Numbered from the stretch's first letter, positions 53,149 to 63,632 are shown. The stretch is DNA of 64,000 nt from CAJGBR01 sp045637425 (GCA_045637425.1 JAZTZL010000006.1:62001-126000), one strand, 5' to 3'. The notes: a model not told the origin generated them from the sequence alone. Program-made: numbers and translations.

Positions 53149-54186
53149 ATGGAAGTAACAATATTGGGAATAGAATCATCGTGCGATGATACTTCAGCAG
53201 CCGTCTTGCGCTCGGGAGTATTATTGTCGAATGTTATTGCCAGTCAAAAAGTACACGAACAATACGGAGGTGTGATTCCTGAATTGGCATCACGAGCTCA
53301 CCAACAAAACATCGTACCCGTGGTAGATGTGGCTCTGAAAGAGGCCGGAGTCGGAATTGATGATATCGACGGAATCGCATTCACACGAGGTCCAGGGTTG
53401 TTGGGTTCACTGCTTGTCGGCTCGTCATTTGCCAAGGGATTGTCGTTGTCGCACAACATTCCGATGATGGAGGTCAACCACTTGCAAGGTCATATTCTAT
53501 CGCATCTGATTGATATGCCCGGGAAAGAGATTGAACACCCACAATTCCCATTCTTGTGTCTGCTGGTATCTGGAGGGCATACTCAGATAGTGCTGGTCAA
53601 ATCGCCGCTCGAGATGGAAATCATCGGGCAGACAATAGACGATGCTGCTGGTGAAGCATTTGACAAGTGTGCCAAGATTATGGGACTACCCTACCCTGGC
53701 GGACCAATCATTGACGGTATGGCAGCAAAGGGCAATCCAAAAAAATTCAAATTTGCAAAGCCTTCGGTATCAGATTTCAACTATAGTTTTAGCGGTCTGA
53801 AGACATCATTCCTATATTTCTTAAGAGATGAAATGGCTGAAAATCCAAATTTTATCGAAGAGAATAAAGAGGATTTATGTGCATCTCTTCAGGCAACGAT
53901 AATAGACATTTTGTTATCGAAATTGGTGAAAGCTGCAAAAGCGCTAGATATAAATACAATAGCAATAGCAGGTGGAGTATCGGCGAACTCGGGACTGAGA
54001 AATGCACTGACAAACGAGGGCAAACGTCGTGGTTGGAAGGTATTTCTTCCTGAATTGAAGTTCACAACGGACAACGCCGCTATGGTAGCAATGGTGGGTT
54101 ATCACAAATACCTTAACGAGCAATTCGCCGAGTTGGGTAATTCGCCAATAGCCCGAATGTCAAATGACGGAAATGATGCGTTCTGA
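53149..54186 (+). CDS. tsaD: tRNA N6-threonylcarbamoyladenosine transferase subunit TsaD
   Basis: A 345-residue ASKHA-fold metalloenzyme that attaches threonylcarbamoyl to A37 of ANN-decoding tRNAs. Starts with LGIESSCDDTSAAVL. The metal histidines are in EVNHLQGHILSH, and the ATP loops LVSGGHTQIVLV and AIAGGVSANSGLR are intact. The gene sits between folD and purM; tsaB, tsaC and tsaE are not in the window. Confidence 0.96.
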   Translation: MEVTILGIESSCDDTSAAVLRSGVLLSNVIASQKVHEQYGGVIPELASRAHQQNIVPVVDVALKEAGVGIDDIDGIAFTRGPGLLGSLLVGSSFAKGLSLSHNIPMMEVNHLQGHILSHLIDMPGKEIEHPQFPFLCLLVSGGHTQIVLVKSPLEMEIIGQTIDDAAGEAFDKCAKIMGLPYPGGPIIDGMAAKGNPKKFKFAKPSVSDFNYSFSGLKTSFLYFLRDEMAENPNFIEENKEDLCASLQATIIDILLSKLVKAAKALDINTIAIAGGVSANSGLRNALTNEGKRRGWKVFLPELKFTTDNAAMVAMVGYHKYLNEQFAELGNSPIARMSNDGNDAF

Positions 54187-54227
54187 TGCGCAGCTAAATA
54201 AACGAAGAAACTAAAAATAAAAACGAT

Positions 54228-55415
54228 ATGACTAATATTTCGAGATATGCTCTACGAGGAGCCTCAGCACTCAAAGAAGATGTGCATCGCGCTATCAAAA
54301 ACATTGATAAGGGAGTATTTCCCCGCTCGTTCTGCAAAATAATTCCCGACCTATTCAGCGGCAATCCCGACTCGTGTTTGATTATGCACGCCGATGGTGC
54401 AGGAACAAAATCTTCACTGGCTTATGCTTATTGGAAGGAAACAGGTGATATGTCTGTTTGGAAAGGCATTGCTCAAGATGCAATAGTAATGAATACCGAT
54501 GACTTGTTGTGCGTAGGTGCAATGGGTCCAATTTTGGTTTCATCAACTATCGGCCGCAACAAACGACTGATTCCAGGAGATGTAATATCGGCAATCATCA
54601 ACGGCACAGAAGAATTCCTTAGCCAGATGCGCGACTTGGGTGTAGACATCTGCTCGACAGGTGGCGAAACTGCGGACGTAGGCGACTTGGTTAGAACAAT
54701 CATTGTAGATAGTACCGTAACAGCACGAATGGACAGAAAAGATGTCATTACTAATGAGTTGATTGCTCCGGGCAACGTGGTTATCGGCCTCAGTTCATTC
54801 GGACAGGCTACCTATGAACAGGAATATAACTGTGGTATGGGAAGCAATGGTCTGACTTCAGCTCGCCACGATGTGTTCTCGAAAATCATCGCTGAACGTT
54901 ATCCTGAAACCTATGATAACGGCTCGCCCGAAGAGTTGGTTTATTCGGGTGAATACGGACTGACTCAAGTTATGCCCGAAATAGGTATGACCGTGGGTAA
55001 AATGGTACTCTCTCCGACCAGAACCTATGCTCCGATTATGACTCGCGTATTGAAAGAGTGTCGTAGTGCAGTCAAAGGTTTGATTCACTGTACAGGCGGT
55101 GCGCAGACTAAGGTATTGAATTTCGTGGACAATCTGCACATTATCAAGGATAATATGTTTGATACACCGCTGTTGTTCAAGATGATCCAAGAACAGAGCC
55201 AGACAAGCTGGGAAGAAATGTATAGTGTGTTCAATATGGGACACCGAATGGAAATTTATGCTGACCCTGCAGCTGCAGAGGAAATTTTGGCAATCTCTCG
55301 TTCGTTTAACGTAGATGCTCAAATCATCGGACGCGTAGAAAAGGCTGAAGATATAGCAAAAGTTACTATCGTGAAAGATGGTAAGGAGTACCGTTACACC
55401 AAACAAAATCACTAG
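54228..55415 (+). CDS. purM: Phosphoribosylformylglycinamidine cyclo-ligase (AIR synthetase)
   Basis: A 395-residue PurM-fold enzyme of purine synthesis closing the imidazole ring. The ATP-binding DGAGTKSSLAY, the DDLLCVGAMGPI region and GGETADVGDLVRT are conserved. The protein is about 50 residues longer than E. coli PurM, as in the Bacteroidetes form. folD upstream makes the one-carbon donor for the same pathway. queD starts 5 bp downstream. Confidence 0.92.
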   Translation: MTNISRYALRGASALKEDVHRAIKNIDKGVFPRSFCKIIPDLFSGNPDSCLIMHADGAGTKSSLAYAYWKETGDMSVWKGIAQDAIVMNTDDLLCVGAMGPILVSSTIGRNKRLIPGDVISAIINGTEEFLSQMRDLGVDICSTGGETADVGDLVRTIIVDSTVTARMDRKDVITNELIAPGNVVIGLSSFGQATYEQEYNCGMGSNGLTSARHDVFSKIIAERYPETYDNGSPEELVYSGEYGLTQVMPEIGMTVGKMVLSPTRTYAPIMTRVLKECRSAVKGLIHCTGGAQTKVLNFVDNLHIIKDNMFDTPLLFKMIQEQSQTSWEEMYSVFNMGHRMEIYADPAAAEEILAISRSFNVDAQIIGRVEKAEDIAKVTIVKDGKEYRYTKQNH

Positions 55416-55420
55416 TCTAA

Positions 55421-55873
55421 ATGGCAAAGATTCGTTTGACAAAGGAATTTACATTTGAAATGGCGCACGCTCTGGAGAACTACGACGGAGCGTGCAGTCA
55501 TATTCACGGACATTCATACCACTTCTTCGTAACCGTAGCCGGTGAACCAAATCAAGATGAGACATCGCCCAAATACGGAATGGTAATGGACTTCGGAGAT
55601 TTGAAACGCATTGTCAATGAGGTTATTATCAATAGATTTGACCACGCGTTCATAGTTCGTTCGACACCTGCTAACCGAGAATTGTGTCAGGCGATGAAGG
55701 CACACTACCAGAAGGTTGAATGTGTTGACTATCAACCGACTTGCGAAAATATGATTTCGTATTTTGCAGATGCTATTTCTGCACGATTGCCTCAGAGCGT
55801 CGAATTGGTCGAGTTGAAACTTTATGAAACTGCATCATCGTGCGCGCAATGGTGCGCTTCGGATAACATATAG
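55421..55873 (+). CDS. queD: 6-carboxytetrahydropterin synthase (QueD family)
   Basis: A 150-residue T-fold enzyme of queuosine precursor synthesis. The zinc histidines are H16, H29 and H31 (FEMAH and HIHGHSY), with candidate catalytic cysteine C25. RFDHAF and the ending ELKLYETASSCAQW fit the family. The other queuosine genes (queC, queE, queF) are not nearby. It shares the purine/folate operon, sensible since the substrate derives from GTP. Confidence 0.9.
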   Translation: MAKIRLTKEFTFEMAHALENYDGACSHIHGHSYHFFVTVAGEPNQDETSPKYGMVMDFGDLKRIVNEVIINRFDHAFIVRSTPANRELCQAMKAHYQKVECVDYQPTCENMISYFADAISARLPQSVELVELKLYETASSCAQWCASDNI

Positions 55874-55882
55874 TTGCAAGTT

Positions 55883-56857
55883 ATGAATAGTGCCGAAGAA
55901 ATCAGAAAAATAATCGAGCATCAAATCGAGATTCTCGACATTGACCGCAATCCAGAAATGCTCTATAAACCAATTCGTTATGCGCTTGGCTCGGGTGGTA
56001 AACGAATGCGTCCCGTACTAACGTTGCTCAGTTGCGAGGCGTTCTCTGACCAATGGCAGAGCGCGATAAATGCAGCTATGGCAATTGAAGTGTTCCACAA
56101 TTTCACACTGCTACACGATGACATTATGGACAACTCGTCAATGAGACGCGGTCAGCCAACGGTGCATTGTCGCTGGAATGACAATACCGCTATCCTATCT
56201 GGCGATGCGATGTCGATTCTCGCCTATGAGATTTTGAGCAAAGCGCCGTCTGAGTTGATTGTTAAATTGTTACCTATATTTACAAAGGTAGCGCTCGAGG
56301 TTTGTGAGGGACAACAATTCGATATGGATTTCGAATCGTGTGATGAAGTTGCGCTAGACAACTATCTGGAAATGATTCGCTTAAAAACTGCAGTTCTGTT
56401 GGCAGGCGCAGTTCAGTTGGGTGCAATATGTGGTGGTGCATCGGACAATGATGCGCAACTGATGTACGAATTTGGCGAAAATTTAGGACTTCTGTTCCAG
56501 ATAACTGACGATATATTAGACACTTACGGCAATCCAGAAATATTCGGTAAAAGCATTGGCGGAGATATTCGTTGCGGCAAAAAGACGTTTCTGTTGATTA
56601 CGGCGATGCAGCAGGCCTCGCCCGAACAACGCCAGTGTCTGATTGACCTGATCAAAGATAATCAGATTGCAGACAACGAGAAAATCGAGTCTGTGACTAA
56701 ACTGTATAATCAACTGAATGTGCGCAAGTTAGCGGAAGAGGCTTCGGATAAGTATTTCAATTTGGCAATCAACGCATTGAGAAAAGTATCGTTAGACGAA
56801 AACCGTAAAAACGAACTGATGGAATACGCAACAAGAATAAGATATAGAGAAAAATAA
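55883..56857 (+). CDS. Polyprenyl (trans-isoprenyl) diphosphate synthase
   Basis: A 324-residue all-helical prenyl chain elongase, starting at the ATG 55883 (MNSAEEIRKII). A TTG nine bases earlier is less likely. The first aspartate-rich motif LLHDDIMDNSSMRRGQP and the second ITDDILDTYG are both complete, as is GGKRMRPVL for IPP binding. The product length (probably octaprenyl or similar, for the menaquinone tail) is inferred only; the futalosine genes nearby make a quinone role attractive. Confidence 0.9.
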   Translation: MNSAEEIRKIIEHQIEILDIDRNPEMLYKPIRYALGSGGKRMRPVLTLLSCEAFSDQWQSAINAAMAIEVFHNFTLLHDDIMDNSSMRRGQPTVHCRWNDNTAILSGDAMSILAYEILSKAPSELIVKLLPIFTKVALEVCEGQQFDMDFESCDEVALDNYLEMIRLKTAVLLAGAVQLGAICGGASDNDAQLMYEFGENLGLLFQITDDILDTYGNPEIFGKSIGGDIRCGKKTFLLITAMQQASPEQRQCLIDLIKDNQIADNEKIESVTKLYNQLNVRKLAEEASDKYFNLAINALRKVSLDENRKNELMEYATRIRYREK

Positions 56858-56863
56858 TATATT

Positions 56864-58114
56864 ATGCTGAATATCAACAGAAAAGATATCGAGATTATGG
56901 CTCCAGTAGGTAGCTATGAATCTTTACACGCAGCAATACAGGCAGGCGCTGATTCGGTCTATTTCGGAGTTGAACGTCTGAATATGAGAGCACATTCGTC
57001 GGTGAATTTCACGCTCGATGACCTGGCTAAAATTGTGGCAATTTGCCGAGAAAATGGGCTCAAGAGTTATCTTACGGTCAATACGATTCTCTATGATGAA
57101 GACCTAGACGCAATGCGCGAAATCCTACAACGCGCTAAACAAGAAGGAGTTACTGCAATCATTGCAAGCGACCAGGCAGCAATTTTCTATGCTCGTCAAC
57201 TTGGAATCGAGGTACATATCTCAACTCAGCTGAACGTCTCAAATATCGAAACTCTGAAATTCTATGCACAGTTTGCAGACGTTGTGGTATTGGCTCGAGA
57301 GTTGAAAATTGAACAAACCGCCCGCATTGCTCAACAAATTGAAGAACAGCAAATTAGAGGCCCAAAAGGCGAATTGGTCAAAATCGAAATGTTTGCTCAC
57401 GGAGCGCTGTGTATGGCAGTTTCGGGCAAATGCTATTTGAGTCTGCACGATGCGTGGAGATCGGCTAATCGTGGCGAGTGTCGTCAGGTTTGTCGCCGTT
57501 CATACGAGGTGCGCGACCGCGAAACCGGCAAAGAGCTACTAATTGACAATCAATATATTATGTCACCCAAAGACCTCTGCACCATTGATTTCTTGGACAA
57601 ATTCATTGAGGCTGGTGTCAGAGTGCTGAAGATTGAGGGTCGAGCTCGCGGACCGGAATATGTCAAGCGAGTGATTGAAAGCTATGACCAGGCTGTACGC
57701 GCAGTCTGCGACGGCACCTACTCTACCGAACAAGCAGTTCAGTGGAAGGAGCAACTCGCTACGGTGTTCAATCGCGGATTCTGGCAGGGATATTATATGG
57801 GGGCACCGGCTGGTGAGTGGAGTTCGTTGTACGGCTCAGCAGCTACACATCGCAAGGTATATGTCGGAAAGGTTACGAACTTCTTCCAGAAAATTTCTGT
57901 GGTAGAGGTACTTATTGAGGCTGCGGAACTCAGCACAACTGACGATATGTTATTCATTGGCGAGACTACGGGAGTAGTCGAAATCAAAAACGCCGAAATC
58001 AGAAACGTAGCAGGACAACCTGTCGAAACAGTTTCGCAAGGTATGATATGCTCAATGAAATCGCCGCAACTGATTCGTCGCGGCGATAAGCTATATAAGA
58101 TGGTTCCGGTTTAG
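56864..58114 (+). CDS. U32-family peptidase/RNA-hydroxylation-type protein
   Basis: A 416-residue member of peptidase family U32, with start IEIMAPVGSYESLHAAIQAGADSVYFG, the barrel motif VHISTQLNVSN and the cysteine-rich SGKCYLS...NRGECRQVCRRSY. Several U32 proteins (RlhA, TrhP, UbiU/V) are now known as iron-sulfur-dependent RNA or quinone hydroxylases rather than proteases. The cysteines here fit that view, but the target is unknown. It is the last gene of the ffh operon and converges with gltX 9 bp away. Confidence 0.87.
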   Translation: MLNINRKDIEIMAPVGSYESLHAAIQAGADSVYFGVERLNMRAHSSVNFTLDDLAKIVAICRENGLKSYLTVNTILYDEDLDAMREILQRAKQEGVTAIIASDQAAIFYARQLGIEVHISTQLNVSNIETLKFYAQFADVVVLARELKIEQTARIAQQIEEQQIRGPKGELVKIEMFAHGALCMAVSGKCYLSLHDAWRSANRGECRQVCRRSYEVRDRETGKELLIDNQYIMSPKDLCTIDFLDKFIEAGVRVLKIEGRARGPEYVKRVIESYDQAVRAVCDGTYSTEQAVQWKEQLATVFNRGFWQGYYMGAPAGEWSSLYGSAATHRKVYVGKVTNFFQKISVVEVLIEAAELSTTDDMLFIGETTGVVEIKNAEIRNVAGQPVETVSQGMICSMKSPQLIRRGDKLYKMVPV

Positions 58115-58123
58115 TATAACTCA

Positions 58124-59662
58124 CTAAGCCTGAGCCGGATTGCCGAGTTTGTCGAGCGCTGAGTCAATTCTCTGAATTGTTTCCTCACGACCGATGAATT
58201 CGGCAATTTCCATCATACTCGGTCCCATACTGCGACCAACTACGGCAAGACGGAACGTATTCATCACCTGTCCCATCGGCAACTCATTCTGTTCAATCCA
58301 ACTGTGAATTGCGTGCTCGAGCACCTCTGCACGGAACTCTTCGACTGATGCAATAACCTCTCTCAGAGCCTTCAATCTATTTGGATTTTCGCCCTTCCAG
58401 AACTTTGCAACTGCCTTTTCTTCAAACTCCGCAGGCGCTACGAAGAAGTAGTCTGACAGACCCCAGAAGTCGCTCACAAACGTAGCGCGCTCCTTAATCA
58501 ATCCACAAACTTTTTCCACCTTGTTCATTTCTGCAACAACGCCGTGTTGTTCGAGAATCGGAACATATAGTTGTGCTAATTCTGCATCACTCTTAGTCTT
58601 AAGGTATTGACCGTTAAACCAACGAGCCTTTTCTGGGTCAAAACGCGAACCTGATTTACCGCAATGCTCCAAAGAGAATGCCTCAATCAACTCCTCCATT
58701 GAGAGTATTTCGCGATCGTCACCCGGGTTCCAACCCAGCAGTGCTAACATATTTACGAATGCCTCTGCGAAATAGCCATCTTCACGATAACCGTGCGCAG
58801 TCTCGCCATCGGGTGCGTGCCACTCTAACGGGAATACGGGGAATCCCATTTTGTCGCCATCGCGTTTGCTCAGTTTACCCTTACCCGTAGGCTTGAGCAA
58901 CAACGGCAAATGTGCGAATTCGGGTTGTGAGTCGCTCCAGCCCATTGCCTCGTAAAGCAGATAGTGCAGAGGCAACGACGGCAACCACTCCTCACCACGA
59001 ATTACGTGTGAAATCTCCATCAAGTGGTCGTCTACGATATTTGCCAAGTGATATGTAGGCAGACTATCAGCCGACTTATAAAGCACCTTATCATCTAATG
59101 TTGAAGTATTTACCTCCACATCACCACGAATCAGGTCGTGCATCTTGACCACGCGGTCTACGGGCATCTTGAAACGGATTACCCAATTGTGGTTATTTTT
59201 GATTCGTTCCTGAACTGTTTCAGAATCGAGATTGAGCGAAGTCTGCAACGACTCTCTCACCTGATAATTATAGGCAAATGTCTTACCTTCGGCTTCGTAT
59301 TCAGCTCTGATTTTATCAAGTTCTTCAGCGCTGTCGAATGCGTAGTAAGCGTGTCCAGAGGCTACGAGTTGCAGCGCATATTGAAGATATATCTCTTTAC
59401 GTTCGCTCTGACGATACGGAGCGTGAGGACCACCCTCCTGCACACCCTCATCAAATTTCATTCCGCACCACTTCAATGATTCGGTAATGTACTCTTCGGC
59501 TCCGGGCACAAAGCGCTGTGAGTCTGTATCCTCAATTCTGAGCACAAAATCACCACCATTCTTCTTGGCGAACAAATAGTTATATAGTGCCGTTCTGACG
59601 CCACCCATATGTAACGGTCCCGTAGGACTCGGCGCAAAACGAACTCTTACTCTTCTATCCAT
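58124..59662 (-). CDS. gltX: Glutamyl-tRNA synthetase
   Basis: A 512-residue class I synthetase. The HIGH-type motif is FAPSPTGPLHMGG near the N-terminus and the KMSKS-type motif is GKLSKRDG. The tRNA-binding C-terminal helical domain is present. It starts 15 bp after ychF and ends 9 bp from the convergent U32 gene. No terminator hairpin was recognised in that very short gap. Confidence 0.96.
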   Translation of the reverse strand: MDRRVRVRFAPSPTGPLHMGGVRTALYNYLFAKKNGGDFVLRIEDTDSQRFVPGAEEYITESLKWCGMKFDEGVQEGGPHAPYRQSERKEIYLQYALQLVASGHAYYAFDSAEELDKIRAEYEAEGKTFAYNYQVRESLQTSLNLDSETVQERIKNNHNWVIRFKMPVDRVVKMHDLIRGDVEVNTSTLDDKVLYKSADSLPTYHLANIVDDHLMEISHVIRGEEWLPSLPLHYLLYEAMGWSDSQPEFAHLPLLLKPTGKGKLSKRDGDKMGFPVFPLEWHAPDGETAHGYREDGYFAEAFVNMLALLGWNPGDDREILSMEELIEAFSLEHCGKSGSRFDPEKARWFNGQYLKTKSDAELAQLYVPILEQHGVVAEMNKVEKVCGLIKERATFVSDFWGLSDYFFVAPAEFEEKAVAKFWKGENPNRLKALREVIASVEEFRAEVLEHAIHSWIEQNELPMGQVMNTFRLAVVGRSMGPSMMEIAEFIGREETIQRIDSALDKLGNPAQA

Positions 59663-59677
59663 ATCTTTTTCTTAATC

Positions 59678-60775
59678 TTAAACGTTAAACAAGAAGTGCA
59701 TTATGTCGCCATCTTGCACGACATACTCTTTACCTTCGATTCCGATTTTACCCGCAGTACGGCACGCAGACTCTGAGCGCAACTCAACATAGTCGGCATA
59801 CTTGATAACCTCAGCACGAATAAAACCTCGTTCGAAATCGGTGTGGATAATACCCGCAGCCTGAGGTGCCTTAGTACCTTTGCTGTAAGTCCACGCACGA
59901 GTTTCGTCAGGTCCCGTAGTAAAATATGTTTCAAGTTGCAACAACTTATACGCAGCCTTAATCAGTCGATTCACACCCGACTCCTTCAGACCGATTTCCT
60001 CGAGGAACATCTGACGTTCTTCGTATGTTTCGAGTTCAGCAATGTCAGCCTCGGTCGCAGCCGCTACAATCAGAATCTCAGCCTCTTCATTTTCCGTAGC
60101 CTTACGCACTGCCTCTACATAAGCATTTCCGCTCAATGCTGAGTTTTCATCTACGTTGCAGACATAGAGAATAGGCTTGTTTGTCAAGAGATTAAGGTCT
60201 GCTACGATTTTTTTGTCCTCTTTGTCGAGTTTCACCGTACGAGCCGAGAGTCCTTGTTCGAGCGCCTCTTTATACTGCTTGAAAATTTCGTATTGACGTT
60301 TTGCAGTCTTCTCGCCTGTTTGTGCCTGTTTTTGTACCTTTGCGATACGGCTATCGATTGTTTCGAGGTCTTTAAGTTGCAACTCAGTATCGATAATCTC
60401 CTTATCCCTCACAGGGTCTATCGAGCCATCAACGTGTGTAATGTTGTCATTCTCAAAACATCTCAAAACGTGAATAATTGCGTCTGTTTCGCGAATATTC
60501 GCCAAAAATTTATTACCCAAACCTTCTCCCTTTGAGGCTCCTTTAACAAGGCCTGCGATATCCACAATCTCTATCGTAGTGGGAATCACTTTCTTAGGGT
60601 TATCAATTTCTGCCAGAGCTGTGAGTCGTTCATCTGGAACGGTGATTACACCTACGTTTGGTTCGATTGTACAGAAAGGGAAATTTGCTGCCTGCGCCTT
60701 TGCGTTTGACAGACAGTTAAAAAGTGTCGATTTACCAACATTTGGCAGTCCGACTATTCCACATTGTAATGCCAT
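59678..60775 (-). CDS. ychF: Ribosome-binding ATPase YchF
   Basis: A 365-residue Obg-related P-loop protein that binds ATP rather than GTP. The P-loop is [14 protein letters not shown], followed by FPFCTIEPN, the [20 protein letters not shown] switch region, a coiled coil and a C-terminal TGS-like domain ([14 protein letters not shown]). It is the first gene of ychF-gltX and divergent from the AsmA-like gene. Confidence 0.95.
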   Translation of the reverse strand: MALQCGIVGLPNVGKSTLFNCLSNAKAQAANFPFCTIEPNVGVITVPDERLTALAEIDNPKKVIPTTIEIVDIAGLVKGASKGEGLGNKFLANIRETDAIIHVLRCFENDNITHVDGSIDPVRDKEIIDTELQLKDLETIDSRIAKVQKQAQTGEKTAKRQYEIFKQYKEALEQGLSARTVKLDKEDKKIVADLNLLTNKPILYVCNVDENSALSGNAYVEAVRKATENEEAEILIVAAATEADIAELETYEERQMFLEEIGLKESGVNRLIKAAYKLLQLETYFTTGPDETRAWTYSKGTKAPQAAGIIHTDFERGFIRAEVIKYADYVELRSESACRTAGKIGIEGKEYVVQDGDIMHFLFNV

Positions 60776-60792
60776 TGATTTTCAAATTTTCG

Positions 60793-60824
60793 CAAAATTA
60801 CTTTTTTTTCCTCAATCAGACAAC
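60793..60824 (-). promoter_or_regulatory. Promoter of ychF-gltX
   Basis: Minus strand: GTTG (60824-60821), a 20-bp spacer and TAATTTTG (60800-60793), 17 bp before the ychF ATG; one mismatch in the -33 element. Confidence 0.4.
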
Positions 60825-60864
60825 TTTTACACTTCTATTTAATCAATCATTCTATTTAATTGCT

Positions 60865-60872
60865 TACCTTTG
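60865..60872 (+). promoter_or_regulatory. Putative -7 element of the AsmA-like gene
   Basis: TACCTTTG lies 22 bp before the ATG at 60895, in the region divergent with ychF. The -33 is not clear. Confidence 0.4.
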
Positions 60873-60894
60873 TGTAGAAAAATCTCAAACAAAT

Positions 60895-63564
60895 ATGAAA
60901 AAATTTCTAAAAATCACGGCAATAGTAATTGCCTCATTGCTTGTTTTATTGGAAGTTATACCATTGGCATTCAGGTCGAAAGTCAATGAAATTGTCAAAA
61001 CTGAAGCTAACAAAATGTTATTGGCTAAAGTTGATTTCGAAAATCTCGGAATCAGCCTGCTGCGCCACTTCCCGCACGCATCAATTTCACTCTCTGGACT
61101 CACTGTCGTAGGCATCGATAAATTCGAAGGCGATACGCTGGCCAGCATCGACAAAATCGAATTGGTAGTGAATCTCGCATCACTATTCAGTAGCAATGGT
61201 TACGAATTGACTCGCTTTATTGTGAACGAACCGATGTTGAAAGCTCGCAAATTAGAGGACGGGGCAGTGAATTGGAACGTGATGCCTACAGAAGAGGCTG
61301 CAGAAGAGACTACTGCTGAGCCTGAAGATGGCGGCAGCGTAGCATTCAAACTGCAAGTCAAAGAGGTTAAGATTGTTGATGGTCTATTGAGTTACATTGA
61401 CGACTCGTCAAAGATGGCAGCCTCGGTTGATAAGCTCAATTTGCGACTCAGCGGCGACTTGTCTGCAGATAGAACTTCGCTTGATTTGATGCTCTCATTG
61501 GGTGCAGTGAACTTCACTTCGGGCAGTATAAATATGTTGAAAGACGTAGCTGTAAAACTCGATGCCGAAATTGATGCAGACTTAGCAAACAGCCGTTTCG
61601 AATTGAAAGACAACACTTTGAGTATTAACTCAATCGAGTTAGGCGTAGATGGTTGGGCACAACTCAACGCAGACCAAAGCATTGATATGGATCTGAAGGC
61701 GAATACCTCAAAGGTGCAGTTCAAAGACATTTTGTCGATGGTGCCTGCATTCTACACAAAGGACTTCAAAGATTTGACAGCATCGGGCGAATTGCTGTTC
61801 GAAGCGTGGATTCGCGGCCAGTATAAGGGTGAGTCAATCCCAGCATTCGATATGACTCTGAAGGTTGTAGACGGCGCATTCGGATACGCATCATTGCCTG
61901 CAAAAGTTGATAACATAAACATTCTGGCCTCAGCCACGGCTCCGGGCGGAAGTATGGACGAAATCGTTGTTGATCTGAATAACCTTTCATTGGCGTTAGC
62001 AGGAAACAATCTCAACGTATCGTTCAATGCTCGCAACCTTATAAGTGACCCAAAATTTGCAGGTAAGGCAGTCGGCGTAATCAACCTCGGTGCTGTAAAA
62101 GATGTATATCCGCTGGGTGATTCTATTTCGCTGTCAGGTGTAATTACTGCAGATATGAGCGTAGCTGCGCAGATGTCAGACATTGAGGCTCAACGATTCA
62201 ATAATATCAAGGCATCAGGCGATTTCAAAATCAACGATATGATGCTCAACCTCGCGGGACTGCCCGAAGTAAAAATCGGCACAGCACAAGCGAAGATTAC
62301 TCCTGCGCAGATGAGTCTCGACCGATTCGACCTAAAAATCGGACGTAGCGATTTAATGGCTAATGGAGCACTAACCAATTACCTTCCATTCATTATGAAG
62401 GGTGATAAATTGTCAGGTAATCTGTCAATATCATCGAACTTGATGGATTTGAACGAGATAATGAGTATAGTCCCTGAAGAATCAACTGATTCTGAACAGA
62501 CCGAAGTTGCAGAACCTGCTCCGATAACAGACGAGACATTCAGACTTCCGGAAAATATGAATCTCGCTCTGAATGTATCGATGAAACAGATTCTCTTCCA
62601 AAAGATGATTCTCGAAAATCTCAAAGGCAATGTAACTCTGGCTGGTGGCGAATTGAAACTCAACAATCTGGACATGAATGCTTTTGATGGCACTCTGGCT
62701 ACTACGGGATTATTCTCGACAGCAAGCAACGAACCACGCGTAGCACTTAACTTGAACTTCAATAACGCTTCGTTTGCTACGACATTCGCTCAGATGGATT
62801 TGATTCAAAAGATGGTACCGCTGTTCAAATCTGCTGGTGGACACTACTCATTGGGAATGTCACTTGAAACGAAACTCGATGGTGAACTTATGCCGGTATA
62901 TTCATCTTTGCAGGCTGAAGGAAAGCTGATGACCAATGACATCAAACTTCAGAATATCAAAGCATTAAACATTTTAGCCGAAACACTCAAAAGCGATAAG
63001 TTGAAAAACATCGAAGCTAAGAATGTAAATGTTCAATTCACAATTAAAGATGGTCAATTGATTACAAAACCATTCAAAATTTCGATGGGTAACATTACAA
63101 TGGATTTGTCAGGAGCTACAACCATTGACGGCAAAATTGACTACAATGGAGTTGTGGCACTGCCTTCCGGCAGCAACTCACTGCTGAGCCAAGTCGGTGT
63201 GAATATCGGAGGAACATTCACATCTCCTAAAATTTCGGTTGACGTCAAAAACGCAGTGAAAGATGTTGCCAAAGGTTTGCTCAATGAGAAACTGGGCAAT
63301 ATCTTGGGTAGTAGTAATAATAGCTCATCTACTTCAAGTTCTGAGTCGCAAGGCAGTTCGACCGACGCTGTTGAACAAGCTCGTGCAGCAGGTCAGAAGC
63401 TAGTCGATGCTGCAAAGGCACAGAGAGATAGTTTAGTCAATAAAGCGAACTCTAAATTAGCAAAGATTGCAGCTCAGACTGCGGGTGATGCACTAGTGAA
63501 AAAGGCAGAACAAAATGCCGAAAAAATGGTGAAAGAGGCAGAAGAAAAGGCTGCTCAAAAGTAG
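60895..63564 (+). CDS. AsmA-family envelope protein
   Basis: About 889 residues from the ATG at 60895 (MKKFLKITAIVIASLLVLLEVIPLAF); the open frame to 60724 overlaps ychF and is not used. One N-terminal membrane helix is followed by the AsmA start region (FENLGISLLRHFPHASISLSGLTV). A long beta-rich bridge follows with the AsmA C-terminal domain (about 580-770; ALNILAETLKSDKL). AsmA-like proteins are linked to phospholipid transport to the outer membrane. The tail is unusual: a serine-rich stretch then an alanine/lysine/glutamate-rich coiled coil (about 800-889). It ends at a terminator. Confidence 0.85.
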   Translation: MKKFLKITAIVIASLLVLLEVIPLAFRSKVNEIVKTEANKMLLAKVDFENLGISLLRHFPHASISLSGLTVVGIDKFEGDTLASIDKIELVVNLASLFSSNGYELTRFIVNEPMLKARKLEDGAVNWNVMPTEEAAEETTAEPEDGGSVAFKLQVKEVKIVDGLLSYIDDSSKMAASVDKLNLRLSGDLSADRTSLDLMLSLGAVNFTSGSINMLKDVAVKLDAEIDADLANSRFELKDNTLSINSIELGVDGWAQLNADQSIDMDLKANTSKVQFKDILSMVPAFYTKDFKDLTASGELLFEAWIRGQYKGESIPAFDMTLKVVDGAFGYASLPAKVDNINILASATAPGGSMDEIVVDLNNLSLALAGNNLNVSFNARNLISDPKFAGKAVGVINLGAVKDVYPLGDSISLSGVITADMSVAAQMSDIEAQRFNNIKASGDFKINDMMLNLAGLPEVKIGTAQAKITPAQMSLDRFDLKIGRSDLMANGALTNYLPFIMKGDKLSGNLSISSNLMDLNEIMSIVPEESTDSEQTEVAEPAPITDETFRLPENMNLALNVSMKQILFQKMILENLKGNVTLAGGELKLNNLDMNAFDGTLATTGLFSTASNEPRVALNLNFNNASFATTFAQMDLIQKMVPLFKSAGGHYSLGMSLETKLDGELMPVYSSLQAEGKLMTNDIKLQNIKALNILAETLKSDKLKNIEAKNVNVQFTIKDGQLITKPFKISMGNITMDLSGATTIDGKIDYNGVVALPSGSNSLLSQVGVNIGGTFTSPKISVDVKNAVKDVAKGLLNEKLGNILGSSNNSSSTSSSESQGSSTDAVEQARAAGQKLVDAAKAQRDSLVNKANSKLAKIAAQTAGDALVKKAEQNAEKMVKEAEEKAAQK

Positions 63565-63590
63565 TTACAATACCACACTAAAATCACTAC

Positions 63591-63632
63591 AAAGAAGTCC
63601 GATTGGCATTCGTGTCAGTCGGATTCTTTTTT
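63591..63632 (+). terminator. Terminator of the AsmA-like gene
   Basis: AAAGAAGTCCGATTGG pairs with TCAGTCGGATTCTTT with wobble pairs, followed by a T run to about 63632. It begins 26 bp past the stop codon. Confidence 0.75.
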
